This document shows, piece by piece, positions 43,370 through 52,068 of a DNA stretch of 64,000 nt. The position numbers were made by a program, and so were the translations under genes. Origin of the DNA: Streptomyces litmocidini (GTDB lineage: Bacteria > Actinomycetota > Actinomycetes > Streptomycetales > Streptomycetaceae); contig NZ_BMTQ01000004.1 in assembly GCF_014649755.1 (NCBI RefSeq), forward strand, positions 124,001 through 188,000. Reading direction: 5' to 3'. Within the stretch, counting starts at the first letter, position 1; each line of letters opens with the position of its first letter. Under the pieces are notes generated by a model. That model was not told the origin of the DNA. It was given only the letters and a program-made list of their open reading frames with translations, and did no database searches.

Positions 43370-44605
43370 GTGACCACCGAGACCGAGTCCCCCACAGCGG
43401 CGGCCTACCGCAACCTGGTGACGGCCACCATCGGCTTCACGCTCACCTTCTGGGCGTGGGACCTGATCGCACCGATCGCGAGCTGGTACGGCGACCGGCT
43501 CGACCTCAGCTCCTTCCAGCAGTCCCTGCTCGTCGCGGTGCCCGTCCTGGTCGGCTCGGTCGGCCGCATCCCGGCCGGGGCGCTGACCGACAAGTACGGG
43601 GCGAAGCTGATGTTCCCGCTGGTCTCGGCGCTGACGATCGTTCCCGTGCTGCTCCTGATCGTCGTCAAGGACAGTTACGGCCTGCTGCTGGTCGGCGGCT
43701 TCCTCCTCGGCCTCGGCGGCACGACGTTCGCCATCGGCATCCCGCTCGTCAACTCCTGGTTCCCGCCCGCCAAGCGCGGGCTCGCGCTCGGGGTGTTCGG
43801 CATGGGCATGGGCGGAGTCGCGCTCTCCGGCTACTTCACGCCCCGGATCGCCGAGCACGGCGAGAACCTGCCGTTCCTCGTGGTCGCGATCGCGCTGGCC
43901 GTGTACGCGGTGCTCGCGGCGTTCCTCATCACGGACCGCCCCGGCCGTCCCGTCCCCACCGCCTCCCTGGCCGCCCGCCTGGGCTCGGCGGCACGGCTGC
44001 GGGTGACGTGGGAGCTGTCGGCGCTGTACGCGATCGGGTTCGGCGGCATCGTCGCGTTCGGCGTCTACCTGCCGACGTACCTGAAGACCTGGTACGAACT
44101 CGACCCGACGGACGCGGGCACCAAGGCGGCGGGCTTCGCGCTGGTGACGGTGGTGTTCCGCCCGGTCGGCGGCTGGCTCTCGGACCGCGTCCACCCGGCG
44201 CTCGTCACGGCCGCCGCCCTCGGGGCCGTCGCCCTCCTCGCGATCGTCCAGGCCTTCGACCCGCCCCTGAACCCGGGGGGCACGACGGCCCTCCTCGTCA
44301 TGGCCGCCGGGCTCGGCACGGCGAGCGGCTCCGTCTTCGCCCTGGTCTCCCAGGTCACCCCGCAGGCCGAGGTCGGCAGCGTGACCGGCATCGTCGGCGC
44401 GACGGGCGGACTCGGCGGGTTCCTGCCGCCGCTGGTGATGGGCGCGATCTACAGCGCGAAGGGCTCGTACTCCATCGGCTTCATGCTCCTGTCGGACCTG
44501 GCGCTGGCGGGGTGCGTGTACGCGTACGGCCGGATGCGGGGGATCGAACCGGACGACGGGACGCCGAGCCCCCGCCCGACGAAGCTCACCACCACCAGCC
44601 CTTGA
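43370..44605 (+). CDS. MFS transporter, nitrate/nitrite (NarK-like) type
   Basis: About 411 residues and 12 predicted membrane segments. Features of the nitrate/nitrite porter family are FTLTFWAWDLIAP in the first helix, the loop RIPAGALTDKYGAK and GIPLVNSWFPPAKRGLALGV in helices 4-5. It probably moves nitrate or nitrite, though no nitrate reductase gene is in view. The start is uncertain: GTG 43370 follows GGAGG by a single base, and TTG 43358 is the other option. Confidence 0.8.
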   Translation: MTTETESPTAAAYRNLVTATIGFTLTFWAWDLIAPIASWYGDRLDLSSFQQSLLVAVPVLVGSVGRIPAGALTDKYGAKLMFPLVSALTIVPVLLLIVVKDSYGLLLVGGFLLGLGGTTFAIGIPLVNSWFPPAKRGLALGVFGMGMGGVALSGYFTPRIAEHGENLPFLVVAIALAVYAVLAAFLITDRPGRPVPTASLAARLGSAARLRVTWELSALYAIGFGGIVAFGVYLPTYLKTWYELDPTDAGTKAAGFALVTVVFRPVGGWLSDRVHPALVTAAALGAVALLAIVQAFDPPLNPGGTTALLVMAAGLGTASGSVFALVSQVTPQAEVGSVTGIVGATGGLGGFLPPLVMGAIYSAKGSYSIGFMLLSDLALAGCVYAYGRMRGIEPDDGTPSPRPTKLTTTSP

Positions 44606-44758
44606 GCCCCGCACGACACACCCACCGGGGCTCTCGCCCCACACGACCGCACGCCTACCGGACGGCGCCCCGCCCGTGTGGGCCATCACCCACAGGGGCA
44701 GCACCCCCGCCCCTGTGGGGCCCGCGCCCTGCGGGGCGGTGCCCCTCCCGCACCCTCC

Positions 44759-44966
44759 CGTGTGGGCAATCGTCCCGCAGGGCGGGACGGGTGGGCACAC
44801 GGGACGGCGCCCATCAGCGGCGCCTCCGCGTTCCGGGCCCCGACCCGCACCACGCGTGCGGCGCACGTTCCGGTGCGGGTCCAGGCACAGCAGCCTCGGG
44901 CGCCGGCAAGGGGCGCCGTTCCGTTGTGCCCACCCGTTCCGCCCCAGCGGAACGACTGCCCACAAC
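44759..44966 (+). repeat. intergenic composite element, copy 2 (two inverted REP-like palindromes)
   Basis: The uninterrupted copy lies in the 490-bp gap between the NarK-like gene and matB. The left unit (44759-44801) is CGTGTGGGCAATCGTCCCGC + AGG + GCGGGACGGGTGGGCACACG. The right unit (44923-44966) has the core CGTTCCGC-CCCA-GCGGAACG with outer GTTGTG/CACAAC. The 121-bp interior matches copy 1 at most positions. A partial extra left unit begins at about 44673 (CCGTGTGGGCCATCACCC) with its own hairpin ACAGGGGC/GCCCCTGT. No gene lies in the gap; long frames across it are caused by composition. Confidence 0.8.
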
Positions 44967-45095
44967 GGCGGGCGCCGCCCCGGTGGGTGCGCCCGCAACG
45001 GCGGGGCGGCGCCGGGGCTGGTCCTGGGCAGGGGTGTCGCGCGGCAGAATGCGTCGCGTAACCCCTCGCCCTCGACGACCCGAGGAGTACGACCG

Positions 45096-46559
45096 GTGAG
45101 TGCGCTCTTCCCCGAGCTCGAACGGGCGGTCCCGTCCGACGACCGCCCCGCCCTGCGCGTCGGCCCCGACGCCCTGACGTACGCCGAGCTGGCCCGCGCC
45201 GCCGGCGCCCTGGCCGACCGGGTGGGGCGGGTCGGCGGCGCGGGCCGGGTCGCCGTGTGGGCGACGCCCACCGCCCGCACGGCCGTCGCCGTGGTCGCCG
45301 CCCTGCTCGCCGGCGTGCCGGCCGTACCGCTCAATCCGCGGACCGGCGAGCGCGAGTTGGCGCACATCCTCGGCGACAGCGCGCCCGACCTCGTGCTGGC
45401 GGGCCCGGGGGACGAGCTGCCGGCGGGGCTCGCGGCGCTTCCCCGGATCGACGTGGAGCTGACCGGGCCGGAGGCTCCGCCCGGGGCCGCGCCCGTCGAT
45501 CCCGAGACGACCGCGCTCGTCGTCTACACCTCCGGCACGACCGGCCCCCCGAAGGGCGTCCTCCTCTCGCACCGCGCGGTCGCCGCCTCTCTGGACGCGC
45601 TGGCCGAGGCCTGGTCGTGGACGGCGGACGACGTCCTGGTGCACGCGCTGCCGCTGTTCCACGTGCACGGCCTGGTCCTCGGGATCCTGGGTCCGTTGCG
45701 GCGCGGCGGCGAGGTCCGGCACCTGGGGGCCTTCTCGGTGGAGGGCGTCGGGCGGGAGCTGGGCGACGGCGGGACCATGCTCTTCGGCGTGCCGACGATG
45801 TACCACCGGATCGCGGACGCGCTGGACGGGGACGACCGCCTCACGAAGGCGCTGGCGGGCGCCCGGCTCCTCGTCTCCGGTTCGGCGGCGCTGCCGGTGC
45901 ACGACCACGAGCGGATCGCGGCGGCGACGGGCCGGACGGTCGTGGAGCGGTACGGGATGAGCGAGACGCTCATGAACACCAGCGTGCGCCCGGGCGGCGG
46001 GCCCCGGCCGGGGACGGTGGGGACGCCGCTCGCGGGGGTGGACCTGCGGCTCGTGGACGAGGACGGATCCGAGCTCGGGGAGTTCGACGGGGAGACGGTC
46101 GGCGAGGTGCAGGTGCGCGGCCCGAACCTCTTCTCCGGTTATCTGAACCGGCCGGACGCGACGGCGGCGGCCTTCGACGGCGACTGGTTCCGCACCGGTG
46201 ACATGGCGGTCCGCGAGGCGGACGGCGGGGTGCGTCTGGTGGGCCGGAAGGCGACGGACCTGATCAAGAGCGGCGGCTACAAGATCGGGGCGGGTGAGAT
46301 CGAGAACGCGCTCCTCGACCATCCCGGCGTCCGGGAGGCGGCCGTCACGGGTGAGCCGGATCCCGATCTGGGCGAGCGGATCGTGGCCTGGGTGGTGCCG
46401 CAGGACCGGGAGAGGCCGCCGAGCGACGAGGAGCTCGCCGAGCACGTGGCGGGTCTGCTGGCGCCGCACAAGCGTCCCCGGACGGTGCGCTACCTCGACG
46501 CGCTGCCCCGCAACGACATGGGGAAGGTGCTGAAGAAGGAGCTGTCGGCGTCCGGGTGA
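45096..46559 (+). CDS. matB: malonyl-CoA synthetase (AMP-forming)
   Basis: A 487-residue ANL-superfamily enzyme that activates malonate, or methylmalonate, with ATP and CoA. Motifs: VVYTSGTTGPPKGV (A3), the substrate region HALPLFHVHGLVLGILGPLR, SGSAALP, ERYGMSETLMNTS (A5), FRTGDMA (A7) and the catalytic Lys in RNDMGKVLKK (A10). The sequence closely matches my recollection of S. coelicolor MatB (SCO2444), including the start xSxLFP. GTG 45096 has GAGGAG upstream. It supplies extender units for fatty acid or polyketide synthesis independently of acetyl-CoA carboxylase. Confidence 0.92.
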   Translation: MSALFPELERAVPSDDRPALRVGPDALTYAELARAAGALADRVGRVGGAGRVAVWATPTARTAVAVVAALLAGVPAVPLNPRTGERELAHILGDSAPDLVLAGPGDELPAGLAALPRIDVELTGPEAPPGAAPVDPETTALVVYTSGTTGPPKGVLLSHRAVAASLDALAEAWSWTADDVLVHALPLFHVHGLVLGILGPLRRGGEVRHLGAFSVEGVGRELGDGGTMLFGVPTMYHRIADALDGDDRLTKALAGARLLVSGSAALPVHDHERIAAATGRTVVERYGMSETLMNTSVRPGGGPRPGTVGTPLAGVDLRLVDEDGSELGEFDGETVGEVQVRGPNLFSGYLNRPDATAAAFDGDWFRTGDMAVREADGGVRLVGRKATDLIKSGGYKIGAGEIENALLDHPGVREAAVTGEPDPDLGERIVAWVVPQDRERPPSDEELAEHVAGLLAPHKRPRTVRYLDALPRNDMGKVLKKELSASG

Positions 46560-46569
46560 GCGGACGTGA

Positions 46570-46599
46570 GGCCGGGCCCCTCCCCGGAGGGGCCCGGCC
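46570..46599. terminator. bidirectional terminator between matB and an MFS gene
   Basis: GGCCGGGCCCCTCC pairs perfectly with GGAGGGGCCCGGCC around a 2-base gap (effective loop of four). It lies between two convergent genes. Confidence 0.85.
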
Positions 46600-46605
46600 C
46601 GGGTG

Positions 46606-47871
46606 TCAGGGAGTCGGATCGTGGGCGTCGTAGCGGCGGAAACCGCGCCCGTACAGGGCGAGGAGTCCGATCGCGACGACGCAGGCGATTCCGCCGCCGG
46701 TGATGGCGACCGCCGGCGAGGTGAGGTCCGCGACGGCGCCCGCGAGGAAGTCGCCGAGGCGGGGCCCGCCCGCGACGACCACGATGAAGACGCCCTGGAG
46801 CCGTCCGCGCATCTCGTCCGGAGCGGCGACCTGCATCATCGTGTTCCGGAAGATCATCGAGACGGTGTCGGAGTAGCCGGCGAGGGCGAGCAGGAGGAGC
46901 CCGAGCCAGAGGTTCCGGGTCAGCCCGAAGACGGCGACGGCCGTGCCCCAGGAGGCGACGGCGAGCAGGATCGCCTGCCCGTGGTGGCGGATCCGGCCCT
47001 GCCAGCCGGACAGCACCCCGCCGAGGAGCGCCCCGAAGGCGGGTGCGGCCACGAGGAGTCCGGTGGTCCTGGCGTCGCCGCCGTACCAGAGGACGGCGAC
47101 GGCCGGGAACAGGGCGCGGGGGTGGGCGAGGATCATCGCGCAGAAGTCCGAGAAGAACGTCATGCGCAGGTTGGGGCGGGTGGCGAGGAAGCGGAGCCCG
47201 TCGAGGACCGAGGCCCTCTTGCTCCCGGTGCGTTCGGGGAGCATGGACGGCAGCCGCCACATGGCGTACAGGCTCGCGGTGAAGGCGACGGCGTCCACGA
47301 GGTACGCCGTCTGGTAGCCGGCGAATCCGACGATGAGGCCGCCGAGGCTGGGTCCGACGAGCGTGCCGAAGGTCATGACCATCGAGTTGAGCGCGTTGGC
47401 GGCGCGCAGCTGCTCGGGCGGCAGGAGCCGGGGGATCATCGAGGAGCGGGCGGGTGCGTTGAGCGCGTTGCACACGGCCTGGAGGGCGACGATCCCGTAC
47501 AGGAACCAGACGTGGTGGAAGCCGGCGAACGCGGCGCCCGCGAGGGCGACGGAGAGCGCGGCGGAACCGCTCGCGCTGGCGAGGCCGAGCTTGCGCCGGT
47601 CGACGGTGTCGGCGATGGCGCCGCCGTACAGGCCGAAGACGGTCAGCGGGACGAGGGCGAAGAGGCCGACGAGCCCGACGGAGAAGGGCGAGCGGGTGAT
47701 GTCGTAGACCTGGAGGGAGACGGCGAGGGCCGTCATGCCCTGTCCGACCCAGGAGACGGTGCTCCCGAACCAGAGGCGGCGGTAGTGCGCGGAGGCGCGC
47801 AGCGGGGTGAGGTCGGCGAAGACCTTGCGGCGGTCCCGCTCCCGCTCCCGGGTGTCCTGGGCGGCGGTCAC
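46606..47871 (-). CDS. MFS exporter (EntS-like)
   Basis: A 421-residue, roughly 12-helix transporter. It starts with a charged tail, then LRASAHYRRLWFGSTVSWVG and GLYGGAIADTVDRRKL, the style of enterobactin-exporter (EntS) and related MFS proteins. The motif LQAVCNALNAPARSSMIPRL is also typical. The substrate is unknown; no siderophore genes are nearby. GTG 47871 overlaps the stop of the GNAT gene (GTGA), so they form an operon. Confidence 0.88.
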   Translation of the reverse strand: MTAAQDTRERERDRRKVFADLTPLRASAHYRRLWFGSTVSWVGQGMTALAVSLQVYDITRSPFSVGLVGLFALVPLTVFGLYGGAIADTVDRRKLGLASASGSAALSVALAGAAFAGFHHVWFLYGIVALQAVCNALNAPARSSMIPRLLPPEQLRAANALNSMVMTFGTLVGPSLGGLIVGFAGYQTAYLVDAVAFTASLYAMWRLPSMLPERTGSKRASVLDGLRFLATRPNLRMTFFSDFCAMILAHPRALFPAVAVLWYGGDARTTGLLVAAPAFGALLGGVLSGWQGRIRHHGQAILLAVASWGTAVAVFGLTRNLWLGLLLLALAGYSDTVSMIFRNTMMQVAAPDEMRGRLQGVFIVVVAGGPRLGDFLAGAVADLTSPAVAITGGGIACVVAIGLLALYGRGFRRYDAHDPTP

Positions 47872-48320
47872 GCGACGTCGTACCGCAGCTCGGGGCGCTC
47901 CCAGTGGATGCGGCCGGTGGGCGGCACGGTGCCGGTGCGGACGGCGCCGGTCCGCAGGTAGAACTCCTCGGCCGGCGGATGCGCGACGACCCGCACGGAG
48001 CCGAGGCCGGCGGCCCTGGCCTGTTCGGTCATGTGCTCCATGAGGAGCCGGCCTATGCCGAGTCCCTGGGCCGCGTCGGCGACGAACGCGAGGTCGAGTT
48101 CGGCCTCGTCGACGAGGAGGGCGTAGAACCCGAGCACCCGGCCGCCGTCGGCGTCGTCGACGGCGGCGAAGACGGGGTGGTGCTCGATGTACGGGCCGCC
48201 GACCTGGTACCCCTCGACCATGGCGGCGTAGTCGCCCCGGTAGGCCCCTGAGGTCCGGACGAGCCGGGTGAGCCGTTTGGAGTCGTCGGCGGTGGCGCGC
48301 CGGATGGTGATGTCGGACAT
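47868..48320 (-). CDS. GNAT family N-acetyltransferase
   Basis: A 150-residue enzyme. The acetyl-CoA pyrophosphate loop is visible as AAQGLGIGRLLMEH; the C-terminal strand region contains PAEEFYLRTGAVRTG. It acetylates an unknown amine; coupling with the MFS exporter downstream suggests modification and export of one small molecule (inference). The ATG at 48320 is preceded by a -10 TATACT only six bases away, so the mRNA is probably leaderless. Confidence 0.9.
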   Translation of the reverse strand: MSDITIRRATADDSKRLTRLVRTSGAYRGDYAAMVEGYQVGGPYIEHHPVFAAVDDADGGRVLGFYALLVDEAELDLAFVADAAQGLGIGRLLMEHMTEQARAAGLGSVRVVAHPPAEEFYLRTGAVRTGTVPPTGRIHWERPELRYDVA

Positions 48321-48326
48321 GCGGCG

Positions 48327-48332
48327 AGTATA
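48327..48332 (-). promoter_or_regulatory. -10 element of the GNAT-MFS operon
   Basis: On the minus strand TATACT (48332-48327) lies six bases before ATG 48320. No convincing -35 is present. The 195-bp gap from here to 48515 otherwise holds no gene that I can support. Confidence 0.5.
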
Positions 48333-48515
48333 GGGGCGATCACGGTGGATGCTCCTTACAATTCGGTGAACGAAGACCGGAACCCGCTTCTCCCCCCCGC
48401 TCGGCGAGCCGCACCGACCGCGGCCCGGGGGGACGACGCGCGGGACCGGGCGGGGCGGACGCGGCGGGGCCGGGGCCGGGGCCGGGCGCCCGCGGGGGCA
48501 CCGCTTCCGTGCCGC

Positions 48516-49868
48516 TCACGACGCCCCCGCCCCGTCCCCGGTCCGCGCGGTCGGACCCCCGCCCGTCCGCGCGGACGACCCGCACGCCTCCGCGAACGCG
48601 CCTTCCGCGGCCAGCCGTTCGTGCTCGACGAGGGCGGACTCCCACGCCTCGGGCAGCCGTTCGGCGCCGGCGAGGGCACGGTCGGCGAGGAAGGTGACGT
48701 GGAGGCGGCGGCGGTGCGTGACCCAGGCGACGAAGAGCGGCTGGCCCGGCACCATCACCGGCAGGGCGTACACCCCGGTGGCGGGGGTTCCGGCGAAGCC
48801 GAGCGGCTGCCGGATCCTGAGGTCGGCGACGCTGAGCGGGGTGTGGCGGGCGTCGACGCTGCGGGCGAGCGCCAGGCGGCCGATCCGGTAAGGGAGTCCG
48901 CGCAGGACGACCCGGTGGGCGTCGGCGAGCCGGGCGAGCCGGGTGTGGTCGAGGGCGCGTCCGATGCGGGCGAGCCGCCGGGCCGGGTCGGGTTCGCCGC
49001 AGGGGAGGTCGACCCCGGCGACGGCGACCCGGTTGCCGAGCAGGGGGCGGGGGTCGTCGGGGTCCCGGACTCCGATCCCGAGGTTGGCGCGCAGCCCCCG
49101 GCCGTGGCCGGGGCCGCCCGGCCCCCAGTCGTCGGGGTGCCAGGCGCGCAGCGTCGCGGCGGTCAGGGCCAGGCAGAGCTGCGGGACGGTGGCCCCGGTC
49201 AGGCGGCCGAGGCCGTGCAGCCGGGCGGTGTCGACGTCGGCGAACGCGGCGGCGTAGGACCGGGCGGGCGGGATGTCGAGGGCCGGCCACCAGGTGACGC
49301 GGCGCGGCGGCCGGAACTCGGGGAGGACGGCGGCCCAGCGCACGGGCCGGGGCGGCCGGAAGGCGAGGGCCCTGGGGCGCGGCGCCCCCTCGGGGCCGAG
49401 GAGCCGCTCCAGGGTGGCGACGGCGGCGGCACCGTCCTGGAAGGCGTGGTGGGCCCGGTAGCAGAGCCCCCACCGCCCGCCGCCGGCCCGGCGGACGAGC
49501 CAGATCCCCCACAACGGCCGGTCGCGCGGCAGGGGTTGCCGCAGCAGCTCGGCGACGACCGTCAACGGGTCGGCACCTCCGGGTAGCTCGTACAGGTGAC
49601 GATCGGGATCGAAGCCGGGGTCGGGTTCCCAGCGGGGGCGCCCCGCGTCGTCCACGAGCCGGTGGGCGAGCTCGGGGACGAGACCGACGCGAGGTGCCAG
49701 ATGGTCCAACACCCTTGCGCGGGAAGGAGGTTCCCCCTCGAAGACGATCAAGCCGCCGAGATGCAGGGCGGAGTCCGTCGCGTGCAGTGCCGCCACGTCG
49801 AGGGAGAGCCGGTCGAGCACCCCGAGCGGCACCGCCGCGGAAGACCGAACTGGATCTGAAGATCGCAC
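48516..49868 (-). CDS. wax ester synthase/diacylglycerol acyltransferase-like (WS/DGAT) protein
   Basis: A 450-residue acyltransferase. The condensation-like active-site motif HHAFQDG is at residues 140-146 (HHxxxDG intact). The N-terminal LGVLDRLSLDVAALHATDSA, then LHLGGLIVFEG, is typical of the family, and the C-terminal half has the family features ANLGIGVRD and LPVMVPGQPLFVAWV. It transfers acyl chains from acyl-CoA to alcohols or diacylglycerol. GTG 49868 is the start and lies only 21 bp from the divergent P450 start. The last ~35 residues are low complexity. A role in acylating the product of the neighbouring cyclase cluster is inferred from position only. Confidence 0.85.
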   Translation of the reverse strand: MRSSDPVRSSAAVPLGVLDRLSLDVAALHATDSALHLGGLIVFEGEPPSRARVLDHLAPRVGLVPELAHRLVDDAGRPRWEPDPGFDPDRHLYELPGGADPLTVVAELLRQPLPRDRPLWGIWLVRRAGGGRWGLCYRAHHAFQDGAAAVATLERLLGPEGAPRPRALAFRPPRPVRWAAVLPEFRPPRRVTWWPALDIPPARSYAAAFADVDTARLHGLGRLTGATVPQLCLALTAATLRAWHPDDWGPGGPGHGRGLRANLGIGVRDPDDPRPLLGNRVAVAGVDLPCGEPDPARRLARIGRALDHTRLARLADAHRVVLRGLPYRIGRLALARSVDARHTPLSVADLRIRQPLGFAGTPATGVYALPVMVPGQPLFVAWVTHRRRLHVTFLADRALAGAERLPEAWESALVEHERLAAEGAFAEACGSSARTGGGPTARTGDGAGAS

Positions 49869-49875
49869 GGGCCGC

Positions 49876-49882
49876 TACGATA
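49876..49882. promoter_or_regulatory. overlapping divergent -10 elements between the WS/DGAT and P450 genes
   Basis: TACGATA reads as a -10 on both strands: TACGAT (49876-49881) eight bases before the P450 ATG at 49890, and TATCGT (49882-49877) eight bases before the acyltransferase GTG at 49868. Neither gene has a Shine-Dalgarno in the 21-bp gap, so leaderless starts fit. I see no good -35 on either side, which keeps confidence low. Confidence 0.4.
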
Positions 49883-49889
49883 CGTCATC

Positions 49890-51203
49890 ATGCAATCGCA
49901 ATGCGTGACGGATGGCATGCCCCCCGACTTCCTCGACGACGACGCCGTGGCCGCCTGGACCGCCTCCGGAGCGCCCCTCGTCGACCTCCTCCGCCAGGCG
50001 CACGCGCCGGGTCGGCTGACCGGGTTCCGCCGGGGCGGCCGGGCGGCGGTCCTGGTCACGGAACCCCGGCACGTGCACCAGGTGCTCGGCGTCGGCGGCG
50101 ACCGGTACGTGAAGCGGTCGCACCGGGCGAGACCCCTCCTCGGGGACGGCGTGATCACCGCCACGGGCGAGGCCTGGCGGTCCCAACGGAAGCTGCTCCA
50201 GGCGATGTTCACGGGCCGGGGCATCCAGCACTGGGAGCACCACATCGCGGGGGCGGCCGCGTGCGTCGTCGACCGCTGGGCGGAGCGGGCGCGCCGGGGC
50301 GCGCCGACCGACGTCGCCGAGGACGTGCAGTTCTTCACGGTCGACACGATCTGGCGCGCGCTCACGGACCGGCCCCTGGACCGGGAGACGTACGTCGACC
50401 TGGCGGCCGTGCAGGACATCGTCGCCGCGCTCCCCGCCGACGTGGGCGGCGCGAGCGCGCTGCCGCCGGAGGTCGGGTCGGCGATCGCCGCGCTCGACGA
50501 GCGGGTCCTCCGGGCGCTCGCCGACGCCCGCGTCCGCCGCCGGAGGGACGATGCCGGGTCCGGGTCCCGCGAGCCGGGGGCGGTCCGCGCGGCGGGCTCC
50601 AGCGTCCTGGACCGGCTGCTCGACGCGGCCGAGACGGATCCGGCGTACACGGACCGGCTGGTCCGGGACGAGCTCGTCACCCTGCTCGTCGCCGGGTACG
50701 AGAGCAGTGCCCGCACCCTGACCTGGGCGTTCGTCCTGCTCGCCGCGCACCCGGCGGTCATGGAGCGGGCGGCGGGGGACGCCTCGGCCGTCGAGGCGGT
50801 GCTCTCCGAGACGCTGCGGCTCTACCCGACGGGCTGGCTGCTGCCCCGGCACAGCCCGGCGGACGAGACGCTGGACGGCTGGGCGATCCCGGCCGGTACG
50901 GACCTCCTCGTCTGCCCCTACCTGACCCACCGCGACCCGGAGGTCTGGCCGGATCCCGAGACCTTCGACCCCGGCCGCTTCCCGGCCCGGTCGCCGCTGC
51001 CGCCCGGCGCGTACCTCCCCTTCGGCATCGGCCCGCGGGCCTGTCTCGGGACGCGGTTCGCGATGCGGGAGATGGAGGTGCTGCTCGGCGCGCTCCTCGC
51101 CCGGTTCACGGTCGAGACGACCGGGCCGGTGGGCGAACCCGTGTTCGGCATCAACCTGCGTCCGGCCGGTCCGCTGCACGCGCGCGTCCGCGAGCGGACG
51201 TGA
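49890..51203 (+). CDS. cytochrome P450
   Basis: A 437-residue soluble monooxygenase. The I-helix oxygen motif is VAGYESSARTLTW (the usual acid-Thr pair reads Glu-Ser), the K-helix ExxR is SETLRLYP, and the heme loop is FGIGPRACLGTRFA with thiolate Cys385. The layout is closer to class-E CYP4/CYP102-like enzymes that often act on fatty acyl or terpenoid chains than to typical actinobacterial CYP105s. Start ATG 49890 lacks a ribosome binding site; ATG 49917 (MPPDFL) is an alternative. Its stop overlaps the Nudix gene start (GTGA), and it heads the run of Nudix, cyclase, ACP and KS genes. Confidence 0.93.
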   Translation: MQSQCVTDGMPPDFLDDDAVAAWTASGAPLVDLLRQAHAPGRLTGFRRGGRAAVLVTEPRHVHQVLGVGGDRYVKRSHRARPLLGDGVITATGEAWRSQRKLLQAMFTGRGIQHWEHHIAGAAACVVDRWAERARRGAPTDVAEDVQFFTVDTIWRALTDRPLDRETYVDLAAVQDIVAALPADVGGASALPPEVGSAIAALDERVLRALADARVRRRRDDAGSGSREPGAVRAAGSSVLDRLLDAAETDPAYTDRLVRDELVTLLVAGYESSARTLTWAFVLLAAHPAVMERAAGDASAVEAVLSETLRLYPTGWLLPRHSPADETLDGWAIPAGTDLLVCPYLTHRDPEVWPDPETFDPGRFPARSPLPPGAYLPFGIGPRACLGTRFAMREMEVLLGALLARFTVETTGPVGEPVFGINLRPAGPLHARVRERT

Positions 51204-51805
51204 ACGCGCCCGCACCGGACCGGCGTCCGCCCGGCGCGTTCCCGCCCGACGGGCGCGGCTCCGGGACGCGCGCCGCCGGGAGGCACGCCGCCGACAGGCA
51301 CGGCTCCGCGGGGTACGTCTCCGAGCGCGTCGACTACGTCGATCCCCGGGACCGGGTGATCGCCCAGGGCGGACGGGCCGCCGGGCCGCCGGCCGGACTG
51401 TTCCGCCGGTACGCGGCGACCGTCTGCACCGACCACGCCGGCCGGGTCCTCCTCTACCGGCGGACCGCCTCGGCACCGGCCTACCCGGACCACTACGACG
51501 TCCTGATCGGCGGGGCGGTCCGCAGCGGCGAGGAGTACCGGGCGGCCGCGCTCCGGGAGCTCCGGGAGGAGCTGGGCTGCGAGCAGGCGCCCGGCCTGAC
51601 GGAGGCGTACCGGATCCGCGTCGACGATCCGCACGGCACCTGCTTCCTGACGGTCCACCGCTGGGTGGCGGACCGCGCGCCCCGACCGGATCCGAGCGAG
51701 ATCGCCTGGTGCGGTTTCGTCGCCCCGCTCGCGGTCCTGACCGGCGGCTACACCCCGCTGGTGCCGGCCGGCGCGGAGGCGGTACGTCGCCTCTTCCCCG
51801 GCTGA
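51200..51805 (+). CDS. Nudix hydrolase (IPP-isomerase-like)
   Basis: About 201 residues. The Nudix box is present: GGAVRSGEEYRAAALRELRE then ELG. After a ~35-residue disordered N-terminus, the segment SERVDYVDPRDRVIAQGGRA followed by FRRYAATVC resembles the N-terminal strand of Idi-like Nudix proteins, which include isopentenyl diphosphate isomerases and related diphosphatases. The GTG start at 51200 overlaps the P450 stop, so they are co-translated. In front of a terpene-cyclase-like gene, a role on an isoprenoid diphosphate is plausible but unproven. The 263-bp gap to the cyclase shows no gene or clear promoter. Confidence 0.85.
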   Translation: MNAPAPDRRPPGAFPPDGRGSGTRAAGRHAADRHGSAGYVSERVDYVDPRDRVIAQGGRAAGPPAGLFRRYAATVCTDHAGRVLLYRRTASAPAYPDHYDVLIGGAVRSGEEYRAAALRELREELGCEQAPGLTEAYRIRVDDPHGTCFLTVHRWVADRAPRPDPSEIAWCGFVAPLAVLTGGYTPLVPAGAEAVRRLFPG

Positions 51806-52068
51806 CCGCCCGGCGCGCGCGGACCGCACGGCGCCTCCCGGCCCGCCGGCCACCGCGAGCGCGGGGCGCGTGCGGCACGGAGCCCGCACGGCGCGGACGC
51901 CGCGCGGTGCGACGGCCGGGCGGCACGGAGAGCACGCGAGCGCCTTCCCCCCGCCCGCGACCTCCTGGCCACTCGCCGCCCGGTCCCGCCGGCCACCCGG
52001 CCGGCCCCGCCGCCCCTCCCCCGGTCGGCCCCCACCCCTCGTACGACAGCACCGAAGGACACCTCCCC

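Noticed and set aside
43456..45099. Plus-strand frame running through the NarK-like gene into repeat copy 2
   Set aside because: It is out of frame with the transporter, and its tail is the translated palindromic repeat; similar peptides appear in the shadow at 1709-1948 for the same reason.
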